A stretch of DNA of 64,000 nucleotides from Mycobacterium asiaticum (GCF_001673635.1 NZ_LZMH01000073.1:1-64000), one strand, 5' to 3'; numbered from the stretch's first letter, positions 1-9,207 are shown. Numbers and translations are program-made. Notes: a model not told the origin generated them from the sequence alone.

Positions 1-2114
1 ATATTGCCGCTGCCCAGGTTGTAGGACCCGAAGTTTCCGCTGCCCAGGTTGAGGTTGCCGATGTTGCCGCCACCGAGGTTTACATTGCCGAGGTTGCCGA
101 TGCCCAGGTTGAGGTCGCCGACGTTGCCAGCACCCAAATTCCAATTGCCGAGGTTGCCAAGGCCGGTGTTGATGCCGGGCAGCGCGAAGACCGCTCCCGG
201 CGCTGCCAGTGCCGCGACCGCCGGCGCCAACGGACCAAGGTCGAGCAGGAAGGCCGGCGCGCTGGCGCGGCCGAATATCCCGGCTTGGTTGTCGCCTTCG
301 TTGAAAGCTCCGGCGCTTTGGTTGCCGGAGTTGCCGATTCCGGTGCTGAAATTGCCTGAGTTCGAAATGCCCACGCTGTTGTCGCCGGTGTTGAACAAAC
401 CGACGCTGCTGCCGGTGTTGCCGATGCCCGTGCTGCCAAAAGCGGAGTTGCCGAATCCGGTGGTAAACGAGTTCGAGTTGTTGAAACCCGAGATTCCGCC
501 GAAACCGAGCGGACCGTCGACATTCTGGAAACCGGAGGAGAAATCCGCGGAGTTGTAGAAGCCCGAGGTCCCGGTGCCGGTGTTGCCGAAACCGGAAGAG
601 GTGACACCTACCGGGGTGGTTGAGCTACCAACGGCGGTGTTCAGGTTGCCGGAGTTGAGCAGACCGGTATTGGTGTCTCCCGCGTTTCCGTAGCCGGTAT
701 TGGTGTAGCCGGCGTTCGACAGTCCTGTGTTGCCGGAGCCGGAATTCAGCCAACCGGTGTTGTCGCTGCCGCTGTTCCCTGACCCGACGTTGAAATTGCC
801 GGAGTTGCCGAGGCCCATATTGTTGGCACCCGCGTTACCGAGTCCGAAGTTCGAGAACCCCGAGTTTCCGGCACCAGAGGCGAATGCGCCCGAGTTCCAG
901 AAACCGGTATCGGTCGTGCCGGAGTTGCTGAAGCCGAAGCCTCCGACGCCGGAGTTGAAGAAGCCGAAGTTGCCGTCACCGGAGTTGAAGAATCCGATGT
1001 TGTTGTTCCCCGAATTTCCGAAACCGAAGTTGCCCGCTCCCGAGTTCAGCGCCCCGATGCCCACCTGATTGTCACCGGTGAGACCGAACCCGATGTTGTT
1101 GTTGCCATTGTTCCCAAACCCGAAATTGAGATTGCCGTTGTTGCCGAAGCCGACGTTGTTGAACCCGAGGTTGCCGCTGCCCAGGTTGAAGCTGCCTCGG
1201 TTGCCTGAGCCGAAGTTGCCGTCGCCGTTGTTGCCGACGCCGAAGTTGCCGTCGCCGAAGTTGCCGAAGCCGAAGTTGCCGTTGCCATTGTTGCCGAAAC
1301 CGAAGTTCAACCGACCGAGGTTACCCAGGCCTAGGTTGGTGAAGCCCGTATTCCCGAAACCCAGGTTGTAGGACCCGAAATTGCCGCTGCCGAAGTTGAG
1401 GTTACCCGTGTTTCCGCCACCGAGATTCACGCTGCCGAAGTTGCCACTGCCCAGGTTGTAATCACCGAGGTTGCCCCCGCCCAGGTTCCAGAAGCCACCG
1501 TTTCCCAGACCGGTGTTGATACCAGGGATCACTGAAGCGGCCACCGCCGCAGCGGGAGCCGCTAGCGCCGCTACCTGGCTCAGCGCCGGCAGACTCGCCA
1601 ATGTCGTCCCCCACGATGACAAAGCCGCCACTGCGGCGGACGCCCCACCGTGGTAACCCACCAGCGCCGCGACGTCGGCGGCCCAGAACTCCTCGTAGAG
1701 GGCTTCGGCCGCCGCGATCGCCGGCGCGTTCTGACCGAACAGATTGGAAAACACCAACTGCACGAACACATTTCGATTCGCCGCCACAGCCAGCGGGTGC
1801 ACCGTCGCTGCCCGCGCCGCCTCGAACAACGCCGCCACCGCGTTGGCCGACCCCGACGCCGTGGCGGCTCGGGACGCTGCTGCGCTCAACCATGCCGCAT
1901 AGGGTGCGGCGGCCGCCGCCATCGCCTCGGCGGCAGCGCCCTGCCAAGCCTGTCCCGCCAACCCCGACGTCACCGCCGTGAACGACTGCGCGGCGGACGC
2001 CAACTCCTCGGCCAGACCATCCCATGCCGTCGCTGCCGCCAGCATCGGACCCGAACCGGCCCCGGCAAACATCCGCAGGGAATTGATCTCGGGCGGCAGT
2101 CCGAAGAAACTCAC
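1..2114 (-). CDS. PPE-MPTR family protein (PPE53/Rv3159c-like), C-terminus outside window
   Basis: The gene reads from a GTG at 2112-2114 (start VSFFGLPPEINS) leftwards and is still open at base 1, so about 704 codons are visible. Residues 1 to about 180 form a PPE domain with the PPE motif near the N-terminus and a typical WxG-like turn. From about residue 195 the protein is a run of NxGxGNxG pentapeptides, the major polymorphic tandem repeat class. PPE proteins are mycobacterial surface or secreted proteins exported by type VII (ESX) systems, usually with a PE partner; none is seen here. At about residues 640-660 a second copy of the junction sequence (LPGINTGLGN) and the following repeat block occurs. 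Position next to the MoxR3 cluster matches PPE53 of M. tuberculosis. Family assignment is secure; orthology is inferred from context. Confidence 0.93.
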   Translation of the reverse strand, partial: MSFFGLPPEINSLRMFAGAGSGPMLAAATAWDGLAEELASAAQSFTAVTSGLAGQAWQGAAAEAMAAAAAPYAAWLSAAASRAATASGSANAVAALFEAARAATVHPLAVAANRNVFVQLVFSNLFGQNAPAIAAAEALYEEFWAADVAALVGYHGGASAAVAALSSWGTTLASLPALSQVAALAAPAAAVAASVIPGINTGLGNGGFWNLGGGNLGDYNLGSGNFGSVNLGGGNTGNLNFGSGNFGSYNLGFGNTGFTNLGLGNLGRLNFGFGNNGNGNFGFGNFGDGNFGVGNNGDGNFGSGNRGSFNLGSGNLGFNNVGFGNNGNLNFGFGNNGNNNIGFGLTGDNQVGIGALNSGAGNFGFGNSGNNNIGFFNSGDGNFGFFNSGVGGFGFSNSGTTDTGFWNSGAFASGAGNSGFSNFGLGNAGANNMGLGNSGNFNVGSGNSGSDNTGWLNSGSGNTGLSNAGYTNTGYGNAGDTNTGLLNSGNLNTAVGSSTTPVGVTSSGFGNTGTGTSGFYNSADFSSGFQNVDGPLGFGGISGFNNSNSFTTGFGNSAFGSTGIGNTGSSVGLFNTGDNSVGISNSGNFSTGIGNSGNQSAGAFNEGDNQAGIFGRASAPAFLLDLGPLAPAVAALAAPGAVFALPGINTGLGNLGNWNLGAGNVGDLNLGIGNLGNVNLGGGNIGNLNLGSGNFGSYNLGSGN

Positions 2115-2265
2115 TTGGCCATCCCCTTCCGGCGAATCGCTCCAAGCCCGCCGATGAAGGGCTCCCGCAAACCCACCTCAAGCGGGACTGTAGGACGTCT
2201 GACGCGCAATTTGTGGCGAATGACTCAAACTCATGTGAACTTGTTAGCTAGCCACTGCGCGGCCC

Positions 2266-2700
2266 TCAGTTCAAGAACGGGCGGGTGGTGAGCGCGTAGA
2301 TCGCCAATACCCCGAGCGGCGCGATCAATGGTAGCCATGGCACCTGCAGCGGAAACGCCGTCGCGACCAGTCCCGCAGCCGTAAAGCCAACGGCGCCAAT
2401 GATTGTCGGCCACGTTCCCGCATCGACGATGCTGACGGAATGCCGAACGACCAGGTAGGCCGCCGCGAACAGCCCCGACAGTGCCGCAATCCCGGGCGAA
2501 GATTCCGAGAGCAGGATCAGCACCACCGACAGCAACACGGCAACCGTCGCGCCAAGCCGGAGAATTATCCCGGCTGCCACCGCAAGCACCGCGGCGACGG
2601 CAACCGCCAGGACCGCGTCGTGTGAACCGACGGCGGCCGTCGCGACCATGAGCAAACCGAGCATCGTCGCGAAGACCCCGTTACCCGATTGAGCAAACAT
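2266..2700 (-). CDS. Small integral membrane protein (Rv3162c-like)
   Basis: A 144-residue hydrophobic protein with about five predicted membrane segments and almost no soluble part. The ATG at 2698-2700 begins one base after the stop of the DUF58 gene, so the two are probably translationally coupled; upstream in-frame codons lie inside that gene. It is last in the MoxR cluster. M. tuberculosis has an integral membrane protein (Rv3162c) in the same place. No enzymatic motif is visible and its function is unknown. Confidence 0.75.
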   Translation of the reverse strand: MFAQSGNGVFATMLGLLMVATAAVGSHDAVLAVAVAAVLAVAAGIILRLGATVAVLLSVVLILLSESSPGIAALSGLFAAAYLVVRHSVSIVDAGTWPTIIGAVGFTAAGLVATAFPLQVPWLPLIAPLGVLAIYALTTRPFLN

Positions 2701-2701
2701 C

Positions 2702-3967
2702 TCAGCCGCCGCCCCGCAACTGGCCCCGCACCCGACGGCGGCGATCGGGTAATGCCCCCATCGACTGCTCGAGCGAGCGGTCCGATGGCCAAGACAGCAC
2801 GTCCACACCAATGCTGGTCATGTCTCTATACATCGCGGAACGCTGCAACGCCCACATCCGGCCCACCAGCGGGTCGTGTTCGCCCTCGAACGGGGAGGTG
2901 TCCAGTACGTCGACCGCGACCACGACGTGGCCGCGTTTGCGTAAGTCGATGAGCGCCAAGGCGAATTCGGTATCGAGCAGCGTCGAGAAGGCGATGACAA
3001 TCGCCCCCGCCGGGACCGCGGCCCGCGGCGCGAGTGTTCCGGTGGTTTTCTCGTATCCGTCGCCCGCACCCAGCACGGTGTCCAGCACGCGGTAGAACTG
3101 GCGCTGGCCGATATCGGCACCCAGCCAGCGTGGCCGGTTGCCGCCCAGCGCGACGATCCCGGCACGGTCGCCGTTGCGCAGCGCGGTCTGCACCACCTGC
3201 GCGGCCCCCCGCACCACGCGTTCGGTGGCCTGGGTCGCCGGCCCCGCAGGCTGTCGATAGGTGTCGATCAGCACCACCACATCGGCAGCCCGGTCGGTCA
3301 GCCGCTGCGTCACGTGCAACCGGCCGCGGCGCGCACTGACCGCCCAATTCACCGCGCGCAGTTGGTCGCCCGGTATGTACGGACGGATGTCGGCGTATTC
3401 GACGCCAGGACCCACGTGCCGGGTGAGGTGGGCGCCCAACCGGTCGAGCAACTCGGTCCGTGGAATCGACGTCGCCTGCGGGGGTGTCAGGGGAAACACG
3501 ATGACGTCAGCGGTGTCAACGGTGCCGGTGCCACGTACCAGGCCACCGCGGGCGAGAACGTCGACGCGCACCCGGATGGGGTAGCGTCCCCACCTCTGGG
3601 CAACGGCGGCAACTGTTTTCGCGTGCTTACTCGGTGACTCCAGCACTTCCACATCCATGCCGCCGACCGATGACACCGTCAGAGCCAACTCGTCCGAACC
3701 GGATTCCGCGGTGGCCCACACCGATATCCGCGCTTGCTCGTCTTCGAAGCAGCGCTGCGAATCCGGCTCGGCATGCACCTGAACCGTAGGGGCCGGTAGC
3801 TGCCAGTTCAGTGAGCACAGCACGCCGAGCAGTGGCGCCGCAAAAGCGATCAGCTGCCAGCGCCCACCGACAACGGCGGCCACCAGCGCGACTCCGGCGC
3901 AGGTGGCGAGCGACAACGTCAATTGTGACGCTCGCCAACGAAACTCGACGTCGCGAGTTTGGATCAT
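2702..3967 (-). CDS. DUF58 membrane-anchored protein (Rv3163c-like)
   Basis: A 421-residue protein. Two membrane segments near residues 12-50 are followed by a soluble region with the DUF58 signature YIPGDQLRAVNW at about residue 199. A von Willebrand A-like fold with VVVLIDTYR follows. DUF58 proteins occur beside MoxR ATPases across bacteria and are thought to be their partners or substrates. The ATG at 3965-3967 overlaps the moxR stop by four bases (ATGA), which decides the start over a longer upstream reading. It belongs to the cluster 6382 to 2266. Confidence 0.85.
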   Translation of the reverse strand: MIQTRDVEFRWRASQLTLSLATCAGVALVAAVVGGRWQLIAFAAPLLGVLCSLNWQLPAPTVQVHAEPDSQRCFEDEQARISVWATAESGSDELALTVSSVGGMDVEVLESPSKHAKTVAAVAQRWGRYPIRVRVDVLARGGLVRGTGTVDTADVIVFPLTPPQATSIPRTELLDRLGAHLTRHVGPGVEYADIRPYIPGDQLRAVNWAVSARRGRLHVTQRLTDRAADVVVLIDTYRQPAGPATQATERVVRGAAQVVQTALRNGDRAGIVALGGNRPRWLGADIGQRQFYRVLDTVLGAGDGYEKTTGTLAPRAAVPAGAIVIAFSTLLDTEFALALIDLRKRGHVVVAVDVLDTSPFEGEHDPLVGRMWALQRSAMYRDMTSIGVDVLSWPSDRSLEQSMGALPDRRRRVRGQLRGGG

Positions 3968-4950
3968 GCCGGGCTGTTCTTCTCGTTGGCGCGGGGCACG
4001 GGCAGGCGCCGCAACAGTTCGCCGACCACGTCCGCGCCCTGGATCTTGCGGACCCACATCTCCGGTCGCAGCGTGATCCGGTGCGCGACCGCGGGGGTGG
4101 CGAGCGCCTTTACGTCTTCCGGGATCACATAGTCGCGGCCGAGCAGCAGAGCGCGGGCACGGGCGAGCTGAACCAGATCGAGCTCCGCTCTCGGGCTGGC
4201 GCCGACGGCGACTTGGGGATGGTGGCGGGTCGCGGTGGCCAGCGAAACGACGTAGTGCAGGACGTCTTCATGCACCGATACCTGCTCGACGGATTCACGC
4301 ATCGCCAGCAGGTCGTGCGCGTCGACGACCTGGTTGACGGTTGGTTCCACGGACCCGCGTTCCAGGCGGCGTCGCAACATCGCGGTCTCGTCTTCCTCGG
4401 ACAGGTAGCGCAGCTCCAAGCGGATCGAGAACCGGTCGAGTTGCGCCTCCGGCAGTGGATAGGTGCCTTCGTATTCGATCGGGTTGTCAGTGGCCAGCAC
4501 GATGAATGGTGTTGGCAGTTTGTGGGTTTGGCCATCGATGCTGACCTGTCCCTCGGCCATCGCCTCGAGCAGGGCCGCCTGAGTCTTGGGCGGTGTCCGG
4601 TTGATCTCGTCGGCGAGCAGCAGGTTGGTGAAGATCGGCCCGCGCCGGAATTCGAAGCGTCCCGACTGCATGTCGTAAATGGTCGAGCCCAACAGATCGG
4701 CCGGCAGCAGGTCCGGGGTGAACTGCACCCGTGTGAACTCGAGCCCCAACGCGGCGGCGAAGGAACGCGCGATCAACGTTTTGCCGAGCCCGGGCAGATC
4801 CTCGATCAGCACGTGGCCCCGGGCCAGGACTGCGGTGAGGATCAACGTGAGGGCCGCGCGCTTGCCGACGACGACGCGTTCGATTTCGTCGAGCACCGCC
4901 TCACACTGGGCGGTGGTTTCTTCAACTGACCTAGCGGCCGGCGTTGTCAT
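3964..4950 (-). CDS. moxR3: MoxR-family AAA+ ATPase
   Basis: A 328-residue MoxR AAA+ ATPase, probably a chaperone-like factor in maturation of membrane or metal-dependent complexes. Walker A is DLPGLGKT near residue 55, Walker B LLLADEINR near 113, with sensor motif VLATDNPIEYEGTYPLPEAQ (about 150-170). It overlaps the upstream two-TM gene and the downstream DUF58 gene by four bases each, so the cluster is tightly coupled. Gene order (membrane protein, DUF58, MoxR, small TM protein, DUF4129) matches M. tuberculosis Rv3162c-Rv3166c, which identifies the paralogue as MoxR3. Confidence 0.92.
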   Translation of the reverse strand: MTTPAARSVEETTAQCEAVLDEIERVVVGKRAALTLILTAVLARGHVLIEDLPGLGKTLIARSFAAALGLEFTRVQFTPDLLPADLLGSTIYDMQSGRFEFRRGPIFTNLLLADEINRTPPKTQAALLEAMAEGQVSIDGQTHKLPTPFIVLATDNPIEYEGTYPLPEAQLDRFSIRLELRYLSEEDETAMLRRRLERGSVEPTVNQVVDAHDLLAMRESVEQVSVHEDVLHYVVSLATATRHHPQVAVGASPRAELDLVQLARARALLLGRDYVIPEDVKALATPAVAHRITLRPEMWVRKIQGADVVGELLRRLPVPRANEKNSPA

Positions 4951-5429
4951 ACCTGCTCCAACCTTCGCAGAATCTCCTCGAGCGCCGCCCGACCGGGCCC
5001 CGGCTGGTCGGCAGCCGCATACCCCACGTTATTCGGGTTAACCCATTCCCAAAGTTCGGGTCCGAACAGCATCTCCCCCGTGGCTCGGAATGCGGCCGGA
5101 TCTTTCGCCTGCCGTTGGCCGGTCGTGAGTTCGAAGCGCCGCGCCAGCATTGGGCGCAGATGACGGTCCCAGTCCGCGCGAGTGGAATCCGACCACCGGA
5201 TAGTCGTTTCGGTGCTGGACAACCAGCGGCGTAACGAGTCGGCGAGATCGTCGGAGTCCGGGTCGGGCGCGGGCTCGTTCGGGTGACCCAGGGCGCGACG
5301 GATGCTGAGCAGCACCAACGTCAGACCCACGCCGGCGGCCAGTAGCACAAACCGGCGATCCTGCGCCACCAGCAGCAGCAGCTCCGTTCCGATGATGAGC
5401 AGAATGCCCAGGGCCAGTAGCCTTTTCAT
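4947..5429 (-). CDS. Two-TM conserved protein (Rv3165c-like)
   Basis: A 160-residue protein with two membrane helices (about residues 3-19 and 27-44) and a charged cytosolic tail. The tail has conserved-looking WVNPNN and FELTTGQRQ segments. It overlaps both neighbours by four bases, so it is part of the MoxR3 operon. No known domain is recognised. Its position equals Rv3165c of M. tuberculosis. Probably a membrane adaptor for the MoxR ATPase (inference). Confidence 0.8.
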   Translation of the reverse strand: MKRLLALGILLIIGTELLLLVAQDRRFVLLAAGVGLTLVLLSIRRALGHPNEPAPDPDSDDLADSLRRWLSSTETTIRWSDSTRADWDRHLRPMLARRFELTTGQRQAKDPAAFRATGEMLFGPELWEWVNPNNVGYAAADQPGPGRAALEEILRRLEQV

Positions 5430-6382
5430 ACCGCCTCACTCGAGCGCGGCGCGATCTCGTCGAGTACCAACTCGAGCACGCGCACGGCTGTCTCGCGGTG
5501 CCCTTCGTTCATCACATGCGGACTGAACCGGGCTTCCTCGAACAGATTCACCAACTCGACGGCGGTGTCGGCGCGGAGCGCACGATGTGCCACTGCCCTG
5601 GCCAATACTTCGGTGGGGGTGTCGGCTTCCTGCGGGACGGCACCAGGGACATTGGCCAGCTCGCGCTCCATCGCCGCATAGCAGGCGATGATCGCCTCGC
5701 GTGGCTGGCGGCTCAGGTCGGCCATCTCGGCCAAGCCGACTTCGGCTGCGCGCACCAGTGATTCGGACGCGGCTTCCGGCGCCGGGGGGTCTTTCCGATT
5801 AATAGCCGGGGGCGAGGGCGCCGCCGGTCGCCGACGTCGGCGGGAAGCAATGACTCCACCGGCGAACAGCATCAACAGGACCGGTACGAACGCTAGTAGG
5901 GCACCCAACGTGTCCCCGTTTTTGTCGCGGTGTGGCGGCTGTTTCGGTGGCGGGCCGTCGCGCGGTACCGTCGGCGGGGCCGGTGTCGAACTTTGTTGGG
6001 GTGCATCAAGATTGATTTCAGGGGGAGTCCACAGGCGCGACAACAGCAGCGCGATGGCCAGCCAGGCCACAATCACTGCGAGCGCGATCAGCACGACGCG
6101 CCAGCTCGGTCGTTCGCCGCTGCCGCGGCCCAGCATTTCCGAAAGGTTGCCCGAACTCGGCGCCACCGCGCGCGGGTCGCGGAAGCGGGCGATAAGAGAG
6201 AACGCCAGCAGTCCCACGGTGGCCGCAATTGCCGCGACGAGGAACATCAGCGGAGCGCGATTGCCGCCGTCGTCGGCGAGCCGTGTGTCGTGCTGCGGCG
6301 GTAAGTACCCACGCAGGGCGGCAGCGGCCACGATCAACAAGACGAGCACGGCGACCACGCGGCCCGTCGGCTTGTCGAACAT
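5426..6382 (-). CDS. DUF4129-type membrane protein (Rv3166c-like)
   Basis: A 318-residue protein and first gene of the MoxR3 operon. Four membrane helices are seen at about residues 8-24, 46-64, 95-115 and 155-175, with a proline-rich periplasmic loop between the last two. The C-terminal 110 residues (REAIIACYAAMERELA, then TPTEVLARAV and FEEARFSPHVM) match the DUF4129 pattern found beside MoxR/DUF58 genes. The start at 6380-6382 is followed by MFDKPTGRVVAVLVLL. Function is unknown; membrane part of a MoxR complex is an inference. Confidence 0.82.
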   Translation of the reverse strand: MFDKPTGRVVAVLVLLIVAAAALRGYLPPQHDTRLADDGGNRAPLMFLVAAIAATVGLLAFSLIARFRDPRAVAPSSGNLSEMLGRGSGERPSWRVVLIALAVIVAWLAIALLLSRLWTPPEINLDAPQQSSTPAPPTVPRDGPPPKQPPHRDKNGDTLGALLAFVPVLLMLFAGGVIASRRRRRPAAPSPPAINRKDPPAPEAASESLVRAAEVGLAEMADLSRQPREAIIACYAAMERELANVPGAVPQEADTPTEVLARAVAHRALRADTAVELVNLFEEARFSPHVMNEGHRETAVRVLELVLDEIAPRSSEAV

Positions 6383-6479
6383 CAGCGGAAGGCCACTAAG
6401 TGCCTCATAGCCGAAGGCTAGCGGCGTTCGCCTGCCCCGGTCCAGTGGCGACGACGGCGGTCACCGGGGCATGGTAGTA

Positions 6480-6495
6480 TCGAACATATGTTCGA
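6480..6495 (+). promoter_or_regulatory. LexA SOS box overlapping the start codon of the 13E12 gene
   Basis: TCGAACATATGTTCGA is a perfect 16-bp palindrome and fits the mycobacterial SOS box TCGAAC-N4-GTTCGA without mismatch. The ATG at 6488-6490 lies in its centre, so bound LexA would cover the translation start. DNA-damage induction of 13E12-family genes is known in M. tuberculosis. Confidence 0.85.
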
Positions 6496-7774
6496 ACTAG
6501 TGGAATTAGCGTCGCTCGACCCAGCGGCGGGCGAAGCCGAACTTGTCGCCCGGATCACTGCGTTGGAGCAGGTTAAGAGCGCGGCCGCGGCGGGTCAGGC
6601 CCGTGCGGCGGCGGCACTGGCCACCGCCCGGCGAGCCGCCGAATCCGCAGCCGGGGTGCCCGCGGCCAAACGCTGCCGCGGCCTGGCCAGCGAGATCGCC
6701 CTGGCCCGCCGGGATGCTCCGGTCCGCGGCGGTCAGCACCTGGGCCTGGCCAAGGCGCTGGTCCACGAGATGCCGTACACGCTGGCCGCCCTCGAATGCG
6801 GAGCGCTCTCTGAGTGGCGGGCCACCCTGATCGTGCGCGAATCGGCATGCCTGGACGTCGAAGACCGCCGCGTCCTGGACCGTGAGATGTGTGCCGACGT
6901 GGACAAGTTGACCGGCAAGGGCGACAAACGATTGACGGCCGAGGCTAAAGCCATCGCCTACCGTCGCGACCCGCGCGCGGTGGTCGACCGCGCGGCCAAG
7001 GCACCGCAGGACCGGACGGTGACCATCCGGCCCGCCCCCGACACCATGAGCTGGGTGTCAGTTCTGCTGCCCGTCGCGCAGGGCGTCGGGGTATATGCCA
7101 CGTTGCGGCGCATCGCCGACACCACCTTCGATGGCCGGTCCCGCGGCCAGGTCATGGCGGACACCGTCGTCGAGCGAATCACCGGCAGCCCCGCCGACGC
7201 CGCCGCCCCGGTCGCGGTCAACGTGGTGATCTCCGATACCGCACTGCTCGGCCAGGACACCAGCCCCGCCCTGCTCGACGGCTACGGACCGATCCCCGCC
7301 GAGGTGGCCCGGACCATGATCGCCAACGCCCTGACCGACCGACGCTCCCGGGCGAGCCTGCGCCGCCTCTACGCACGCCCGAGCACCGGAGCTCTGGTCG
7401 CCATGGAATCCCGCGGCCGCGCCTTCCCCCGCGGCCTCGCCCGCTTCGTCGGGCTGCGCGACCAAACCTGCCGCACTCCCTATTGCGACGCCCCGATCCG
7501 CCACCGCGACCACGCGCAGCCCTGGCGGCGCGGCGGCAAGACCAGTGCCGACAACGGCCAGGGTCAGTGCGAATTGTGCAACTACACCAAAGAAGCGCCG
7601 GGCTGGCGGGTCAGCACCGGCACCAGCGAGGGACGGCACAGCGCCGAGTACACCACCCCCACCGGCGCCCGGTACCGATCGACCGCGCCACCCCTGCCCG
7701 GCTACCCCAGAGTTGACATCAGCGAAGTCGAAACCGGCATCGCGATCACGCTGGTCAACCTTCACGCCGCCTGA
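6488..7774 (+). CDS. 13E12 repeat family protein, DUF222-HNH endonuclease-like
   Basis: A 428-residue member of the 13E12 family. The N-terminal two thirds are an alanine/arginine-rich DUF222 region. Near residues 328-365 an HNH nuclease-like segment contains CRTPYCDAPIRHRDHAQPW and CELCNYTKEAPGW, with two CxxxC/CxxC metal-binding pairs and the DH of the HNH core. The family is multicopy in mycobacteria, is often a site of prophage or element insertion, and may be nuclease-active. Start ATG 6488 is embedded in an SOS box, so expression is probably LexA-controlled. It ends back-to-back with the convergent SDR stop (7775). M. tuberculosis has no such gene between Rv3166c and Rv3167c, so this is a local insertion. 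Confidence 0.9.
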   Translation: MFELVELASLDPAAGEAELVARITALEQVKSAAAAGQARAAAALATARRAAESAAGVPAAKRCRGLASEIALARRDAPVRGGQHLGLAKALVHEMPYTLAALECGALSEWRATLIVRESACLDVEDRRVLDREMCADVDKLTGKGDKRLTAEAKAIAYRRDPRAVVDRAAKAPQDRTVTIRPAPDTMSWVSVLLPVAQGVGVYATLRRIADTTFDGRSRGQVMADTVVERITGSPADAAAPVAVNVVISDTALLGQDTSPALLDGYGPIPAEVARTMIANALTDRRSRASLRRLYARPSTGALVAMESRGRAFPRGLARFVGLRDQTCRTPYCDAPIRHRDHAQPWRRGGKTSADNGQGQCELCNYTKEAPGWRVSTGTSEGRHSAEYTTPTGARYRSTAPPLPGYPRVDISEVETGIAITLVNLHAA

Positions 7775-8608
7775 TCAGAGGCTGAACGGCGTGAAGGTGC
7801 CATCGAGCACCTGCAGGTGGCCGATGGTGCGGCCGGTCACCACGGCGGGGTCCACCCGCGTGAGTTGCACTGCCGCTTGGGCGAACTCGTCGGCCGAGCT
7901 GACTTCGTCGAAGCTGCGCGCATAGTAGGACAAGCCTGGCGTCATGATCGCTTTGGACGGCGCGAGGGCGTTTACCGCAATGTTGTATGCCGCGAGATCA
8001 TATGCGGCGCATTGGGTCAGATGCTCGAGCGCTGCCTTGGAGCCACCGTATCCGGGCAGCACGCCACTACTGCGGTCCGGATAGGGCCCGTCGCCGGGCA
8101 GCCGCGACGCGACCGAGGTGATGTTGATGATCGAACCGCCGCCCGCGGTGATCATGTCGGGGCTGACCAGCTGCATGAGCTCGTAGGCCGCGAAGATCGA
8201 GATCTCGAAATGCCGGCGGTAGGCGGACAGCGGGGTGCTCACGAAGCCTGGCCACCCGGGTTTCGGCTTAGGCGTCGCAGACTTGGGACGCGGCTGCGCG
8301 CCCGGGCGGCCGGGCGCGGTGAAGGCGGCGTTGTTGATCAGTATCGTGATGGGGCCCAACGTGTCTCGCGCAGTGTCCACCAACCGGACTATGTCGTCGC
8401 GTTCGGTCAGGTCGGCCCGAACGGCCACCGCCCGTCCGCCCGCCGCCTCGATGTCGTCGACGGTCTCGCCGATCGTGCCGGGCAGCCGGTCATCCCAGAC
8501 CGCTTCGGTACGGCCGGCCACGGCCACAGCTACACCCTCGGCGGCCAACGCCAGCGCTATCGCCCGGCCCAGCCCGCGGCTCGCACCGGTGACTATCGCC
8601 GCCGTCAT
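7775..8608 (-). CDS. Short-chain dehydrogenase/reductase
   Basis: A 277-residue classical SDR. It has the nucleotide-binding motif TGASRGLG at the N-terminus, NNAA near residue 92, the catalytic Ser in ITSVAS and YGGSK (Tyr/Lys) near residue 190. An insertion rich in proline and lysine (GAQPRPKSATPKPKPGW) follows NNAA, as in several mycobacterial SDRs. Its ATG overlaps the stop of the upstream TetR gene by four bases, so regulator and enzyme form one transcript. The substrate cannot be read from the sequence. Confidence 0.9.
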   Translation of the reverse strand: MTAAIVTGASRGLGRAIALALAAEGVAVAVAGRTEAVWDDRLPGTIGETVDDIEAAGGRAVAVRADLTERDDIVRLVDTARDTLGPITILINNAAFTAPGRPGAQPRPKSATPKPKPGWPGFVSTPLSAYRRHFEISIFAAYELMQLVSPDMITAGGGSIINITSVASRLPGDGPYPDRSSGVLPGYGGSKAALEHLTQCAAYDLAAYNIAVNALAPSKAIMTPGLSYYARSFDEVSSADEFAQAAVQLTRVDPAVVTGRTIGHLQVLDGTFTPFSL

Positions 8609-9207
8609 CGCGTGACCCCGTGCACGATGATGGCGGTGGTCTGCTGCACCCAGGAGTCGTCGAGCTTGCGGTCCGGGTACAGCAGCATCCGCAGCATGGT
8701 GGCTCCTCCGATCAACTCGATCAACCGGTCCGGGTCGACATCCGGATGCGCCTCCCCCCGCCCCACGGCTTCCCGCAGCCGTAGCCGCACCGCGGTGAAC
8801 AAGTCGGCGAACCGGGACATGACCCGGGCGTTGAGTTCGGCGTCCGCGGTCATGTCGGCGACGAGCCCCGGCAGGGCAGCGCGCACGACCGGCGTGGTGA
8901 AGACGTCGCGGGTCGCCTCGATCATCATCGCGATGTCGGCGGCGAAGTCACCGGCGGGTGCCACCAAAGCGGTCGGTGCAACCGGGAACGCCGCCTCGTG
9001 CACCAACTCGGCCTTGCTCGACCACCTGCGATACAGCGCCGACTTGGTGGTCCCGGCACGTTCGGCGACCGCGGCCAGGCTCAGACTCGAATAGCCGATG
9101 TCCACAAGCAGTTCCGCCGTCGCGGCAAGGATGGCAGAGTCGATACGCGGATCCCGGGGCCGCCCGGCACCGGGGGCCTTGTCAAGGGTTGACGGGTCTG
9201 CTTTCAT
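8605..9207 (-). CDS. TetR-family regulator (Rv3167c-like)
   Basis: A 200-residue regulator. The N-terminal HTH spans about residues 22-65 (ILAATAELLVDIGYSSLSLA, then GTTKSALYRRW). The C-terminal ligand domain is of TetR_C type. The ATG at 9205-9207 (MKADPST) is chosen because upstream in-frame codons run into the divergent gene's promoter and start. Only 43 bp separate it from the divergent phosphotransferase gene, and the AT-richer stretch ATAACG...CGTATCGTAAT there is a plausible shared operator. It is coupled downstream to the SDR gene. Context matches Rv3167c. Confidence 0.88.
   Translation of the reverse strand: MKADPSTLDKAPGAGRPRDPRIDSAILAATAELLVDIGYSSLSLAAVAERAGTTKSALYRRWSSKAELVHEAAFPVAPTALVAPAGDFAADIAMMIEATRDVFTTPVVRAALPGLVADMTADAELNARVMSRFADLFTAVRLRLREAVGRGEAHPDVDPDRLIELIGGATMLRMLLYPDRKLDDSWVQQTTAIIVHGVTR

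Noticed and set aside
49..1371. Proline-rich plus-strand readings opposite the left PPE gene
   Set aside because: Shadows of the glycine/asparagine repeat on the other strand, without PPE or other family features or ribosome sites.
1..1460. Regular short repeats that could suggest a CRISPR array or satellite DNA
   Set aside because: They are codons for the NxGxGNxG MPTR repeats of a PPE protein; spacing is coding-frame based and no unique spacers exist.
3811..4929. Long plus-strand reading of 372 codons opposite moxR3
   Set aside because: High-GC antisense shadow; the minus-strand MoxR has complete catalytic motifs and coupled neighbours.
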